From Thiohalomonas sp963783235 (lineage in GTDB: Bacteria > Pseudomonadota > Gammaproteobacteria > Thiohalomonadales > Thiohalomonadaceae), in contig CAWAMN010000001.1 in assembly GCA_963783235.1 (NCBI GenBank), positions 2,356,001-2,420,000 on the forward strand: a stretch of DNA of 64,000 bases, in the 5' to 3' direction. Each line of letters opens with the position of its first letter. Position 1 is the first letter of the stretch. This document shows positions 62,071 through 64,000 of the stretch, in pieces. The translations under genes were made by a program, and so were the position numbers. The notes under the pieces are model-generated. The model did not search any database and was not told the origin of the DNA. It was given only the letters and a program-made list of their open reading frames with translations.

Positions 62071-63327
62071 ATGCCTGGCCAGCGTGCAACGGACCGCCAG
62101 TCCAAATTACTACTCGCTTTGGCGCCGACTGCCAAGTTGCGAAGCCGGTTTTCCGGTGGCGAAGGCCTCTGGGACCGTGCGGTCGACTATGATGCCGGTG
62201 GTTTCAGGCGGCCCCGATCCATGGTTCGCGAAGACCGTCATGCCTCGGGCGATTACGGGTCGGCCCGCGAATTCAGCACCTTGGCGGAGAATCTCTCCGA
62301 CGCTGTCCTCATCTTTGATCGGCAACTGCGCTGCCGTTATGCCAATCCCGCCGTGGAGACCTGCCTGGGCCGCTCACCCGATCGGTTCGTCGGCCGGCGC
62401 AACCGCGAGTCGGGCCTGCCTCGCAAGATCACCGCCCTCTGGAACGATACACTCCGTCTGATGTTTGCCAGTGGTCAGAGGCTTTCCAATGAGTTCTGCC
62501 TGGCTACCCCCGGGGGAGAGCGCCATCTCGAAATGCAAGTCGTCCCGGAAACCGGTGTGAGGGGCGAGGTGGAGATCGCCCTGGTGATTCTTCGTGACAC
62601 CACCGACCGCAGGGAGGCCGAAAAGGAGCGGCTGCGGACGATGGAGGCACTGCAGCAGCGAAATGCGGAGTTGGAGGAGTTCGCATACGTCGCCTCCCAC
62701 GACCTCAAAGGTCCCTTGAGAACGGCTCACGCCCTCTCCAGCTGGATCGAGGAGGAAGTGGGAGAGAAGCTCTCGGAGGAGGGGCGCCACCGGATGCAGC
62801 TGATGCGCGCGCGGCTGGCGCGAATGGACGAACTAATCAACGCGACCCTCGAATTTTCCAACGCCGGACATGCCGCAGGCGGAAACGACGAGGTCTCATC
62901 TGCTGACTTGGCGGAAGAGATAGCGAAGGAACACGGCCTTCCCGACGAGTTCAATGTCTCCATCTCCCCGGCCATGCCCCGGATACGCACGAACCGTACA
63001 CTGTTCGCCCAGGTACTGACGCACCTGATCGGCAATGCCATTGAGCATCATGACCGCGCCGACGGCCGTGTCTGGATGACCTGCCGGGATCTCTACGATG
63101 CCTATGAATTTTCCGTGGTGGATGACGGCCCGGGCATCGCGCCCGAATACCACCAGCGTATCTTCCATATGTTTCAGCGCGGCCCCGTCCCCAAGCTCCA
63201 CAACGGCTACGGCGTAGGCCTGGCCATCGTCAAGAAAGTGGTGGAACGCGTCGGCGGACAGATCCGCGTGGATTCGGCGCCCGGCTGGGGTACCACCTTT
63301 CGCTTTACGTGGCCCAAGGCGGGTTAA
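62071..63327 (+). CDS. PAS-domain sensor histidine kinase, soluble
   Basis: 418 residues with no membrane segments. The start follows AGGAGAGGAAGGCT. A basic N-terminal ~65 residues, then a PAS domain (~65-185; NLSDAVLIFDRQLRCRYANP), HisKA with the phospho-His in FAYVASHDLKGPLRT (~215) and HATPase with LIGNAIEHHD, VVDDGPGI and GYGVGLAIVKKVVERVGG. The H-box type is that of phytochrome-like kinases. No response regulator gene is adjacent, so it is an orphan. Confidence 0.92.
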   Translation: MPGQRATDRQSKLLLALAPTAKLRSRFSGGEGLWDRAVDYDAGGFRRPRSMVREDRHASGDYGSAREFSTLAENLSDAVLIFDRQLRCRYANPAVETCLGRSPDRFVGRRNRESGLPRKITALWNDTLRLMFASGQRLSNEFCLATPGGERHLEMQVVPETGVRGEVEIALVILRDTTDRREAEKERLRTMEALQQRNAELEEFAYVASHDLKGPLRTAHALSSWIEEEVGEKLSEEGRHRMQLMRARLARMDELINATLEFSNAGHAAGGNDEVSSADLAEEIAKEHGLPDEFNVSISPAMPRIRTNRTLFAQVLTHLIGNAIEHHDRADGRVWMTCRDLYDAYEFSVVDDGPGIAPEYHQRIFHMFQRGPVPKLHNGYGVGLAIVKKVVERVGGQIRVDSAPGWGTTFRFTWPKAG

Positions 63328-63383
63328 TCCGGAGTGGATCGGGGTCTTTTGCCGCCCGCGCGACCGCCGACTTTTTGCTCGGC

Positions 63384-64000
63384 TTAGAAGTGCTGTTTTT
63401 CCAGCCAGGGGATCATCCGGGAGAATGCCTCTTCAATCTTTTCCAGGGAAGTGGAGAAGCTGATTCGAAAGGTATTCGCCGTCGACTCGCCGAAAGTGTC
63501 CCCCGGAACCGTGCATACGCCCGTCTCCTCCAACATCCTTAGCGCCACCGAGGAACCATCCGTATTCGCCGGAAGCGACGGCAGGATATAGAAGGCCCCT
63601 TGCGGCCAGTAGCCGGTGAGGTACGGCGCCTCGCTCACCAACTGCACGACTTTGTCCCTGCGCCGGCGATACTCCGCCAGCATGTCATCGAGAAAACCGC
63701 GATCGCCGGTGAGGGCTGCAACCCCGGCCCATTGTGCCGGCGTGTTGGCCACGGTAGTGGTAAACATGTGGTAGCGACGCAGCGTTTTGATGGCCGCCTC
63801 GCTGGCGATGATCCAGCCGATTCTCATGCCCGGCATACTGAAGGTCTTGGAGAAACTGCTGACGACCATCGTCTGATCGAGATCCGCCGTGCAGCGGATT
63901 ACGCTGGGATATTCCATGTCGTCGAGCACGAGATGGTCGTAGACCTCGTCCGAGATCACCTTGACCCCGCGGTAGGCCGCTTCCTGAACGATCGCCTCGA
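63384..64000 (-). CDS. PLP-dependent class I/II aminotransferase (partial, N-terminus beyond right edge)
   Basis: C-terminal ~205 residues of a fold-type I aminotransferase. VKVISDEVYDHLV holds the Asp-x-x-Tyr that binds the PLP ring. SSFSKTFSMPGMRIGW has the Schiff-base lysine, and the Arg in NTFRISFSTS binds the substrate carboxylate. The reading frame is open to base 64000, so the start lies outside. Likely an aspartate- or aromatic-type enzyme, but the substrate cannot be assigned from this half. Confidence 0.9.
   Translation of the reverse strand, partial: EAIVQEAAYRGVKVISDEVYDHLVLDDMEYPSVIRCTADLDQTMVVSSFSKTFSMPGMRIGWIIASEAAIKTLRRYHMFTTTVANTPAQWAGVAALTGDRGFLDDMLAEYRRRRDKVVQLVSEAPYLTGYWPQGAFYILPSLPANTDGSSVALRMLEETGVCTVPGDTFGESTANTFRISFSTSLEKIEEAFSRMIPWLEKQHF

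Overview
The window is 64 kb of GC-rich chromosomal DNA from a gammaproteobacterium. The evidence for this is a ftsY-ftsE-ftsX-rpoH block, neighbouring coaD/rsmD, a bioB plus bioF-H-C-D set, UbiD and MtgA. The soxX-soxA pair (thiosulfate oxidation) with a TauE/SafE-type permease points to a sulfur-oxidising lineage such as Chromatiales/Ectothiorhodospiraceae-like bacteria. This taxonomic placement is inference. No tRNA, rRNA, CRISPR array, prophage or complete insertion sequence was seen.

Layout. 1-7.2 kb: a type I secretion locus on the minus strand, with an RtxB-like ABC exporter, a small unknown protein and a giant RTX protein that runs off the left edge and carries a frameshift. 7.5-9.1 kb: gamma-glutamyltranspeptidase. 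9.3-9.6 kb: two abutting MITE-like repeats. 9.8-13.9 kb (minus): YfhL-type ferredoxin, coaD, rsmD and an inactive/active pair of M16 peptidases. 14.2-17.8 kb (plus): ftsY, ftsE, ftsX and rpoH, with a CIRCE-like operator over the rpoH promoter. 18-24.2 kb (minus): an exported coiled-coil protein and the biotin genes bioD, C, H, F and B, split by a 273-bp nested inverted repeat. 24.3-32.8 kb: comF, a methionine-heptad membrane protein, an Acg-type nitroreductase, hemB, sodC, an orphan ParA, ubiD and mtgA. 32.8-36.6 kb: a cysteine-cluster protein, then an ATP-grasp enzyme overlapping a CocE/NonD hydrolase. 36.7-39.9 kb: soxXA, a Met/Gly/Tyr-rich exported protein, a TSUP permease and a hemerythrin. 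40-49.9 kb: a Lon-like protease (frameshifted), a heme-c/PAS/GAF/GGDEF/EAL protein, a metzincin-like protease, a GDPD enzyme and a 7TM-DISM hybrid kinase. 50-55.5 kb: mostly small exported envelope proteins. 55.5-64 kb: a MITE, an HDOD protein, an internally deleted HrpB-like helicase, a DEAD-box RNA helicase (frameshifted), Mug, a DUF89 protein, a shortened VOC protein with DUF4126, a PAS histidine kinase and a partial aminotransferase.

The most interesting signals are as follows. (1) Three unrelated inverted-repeat element families are bounded by CTAG, and in three places that CTAG supplies the TAG stop codon of the adjacent gene. (2) A near-consensus CIRCE operator sits on the rpoH promoter, which would tie HrcA to sigma-32. 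(3) An overlapping ATP-grasp/serine-hydrolase pair of unknown substrate. (4) An unknown small membrane protein is embedded in an RTX secretion operon. (5) A predicted c-type-heme sensor is fused to c-di-GMP domains. Three otherwise well-conserved genes (RTX, Lon-like, DEAD helicase) carry single-base frameshifts, so sequence error in this assembly should be considered before calling them dead.
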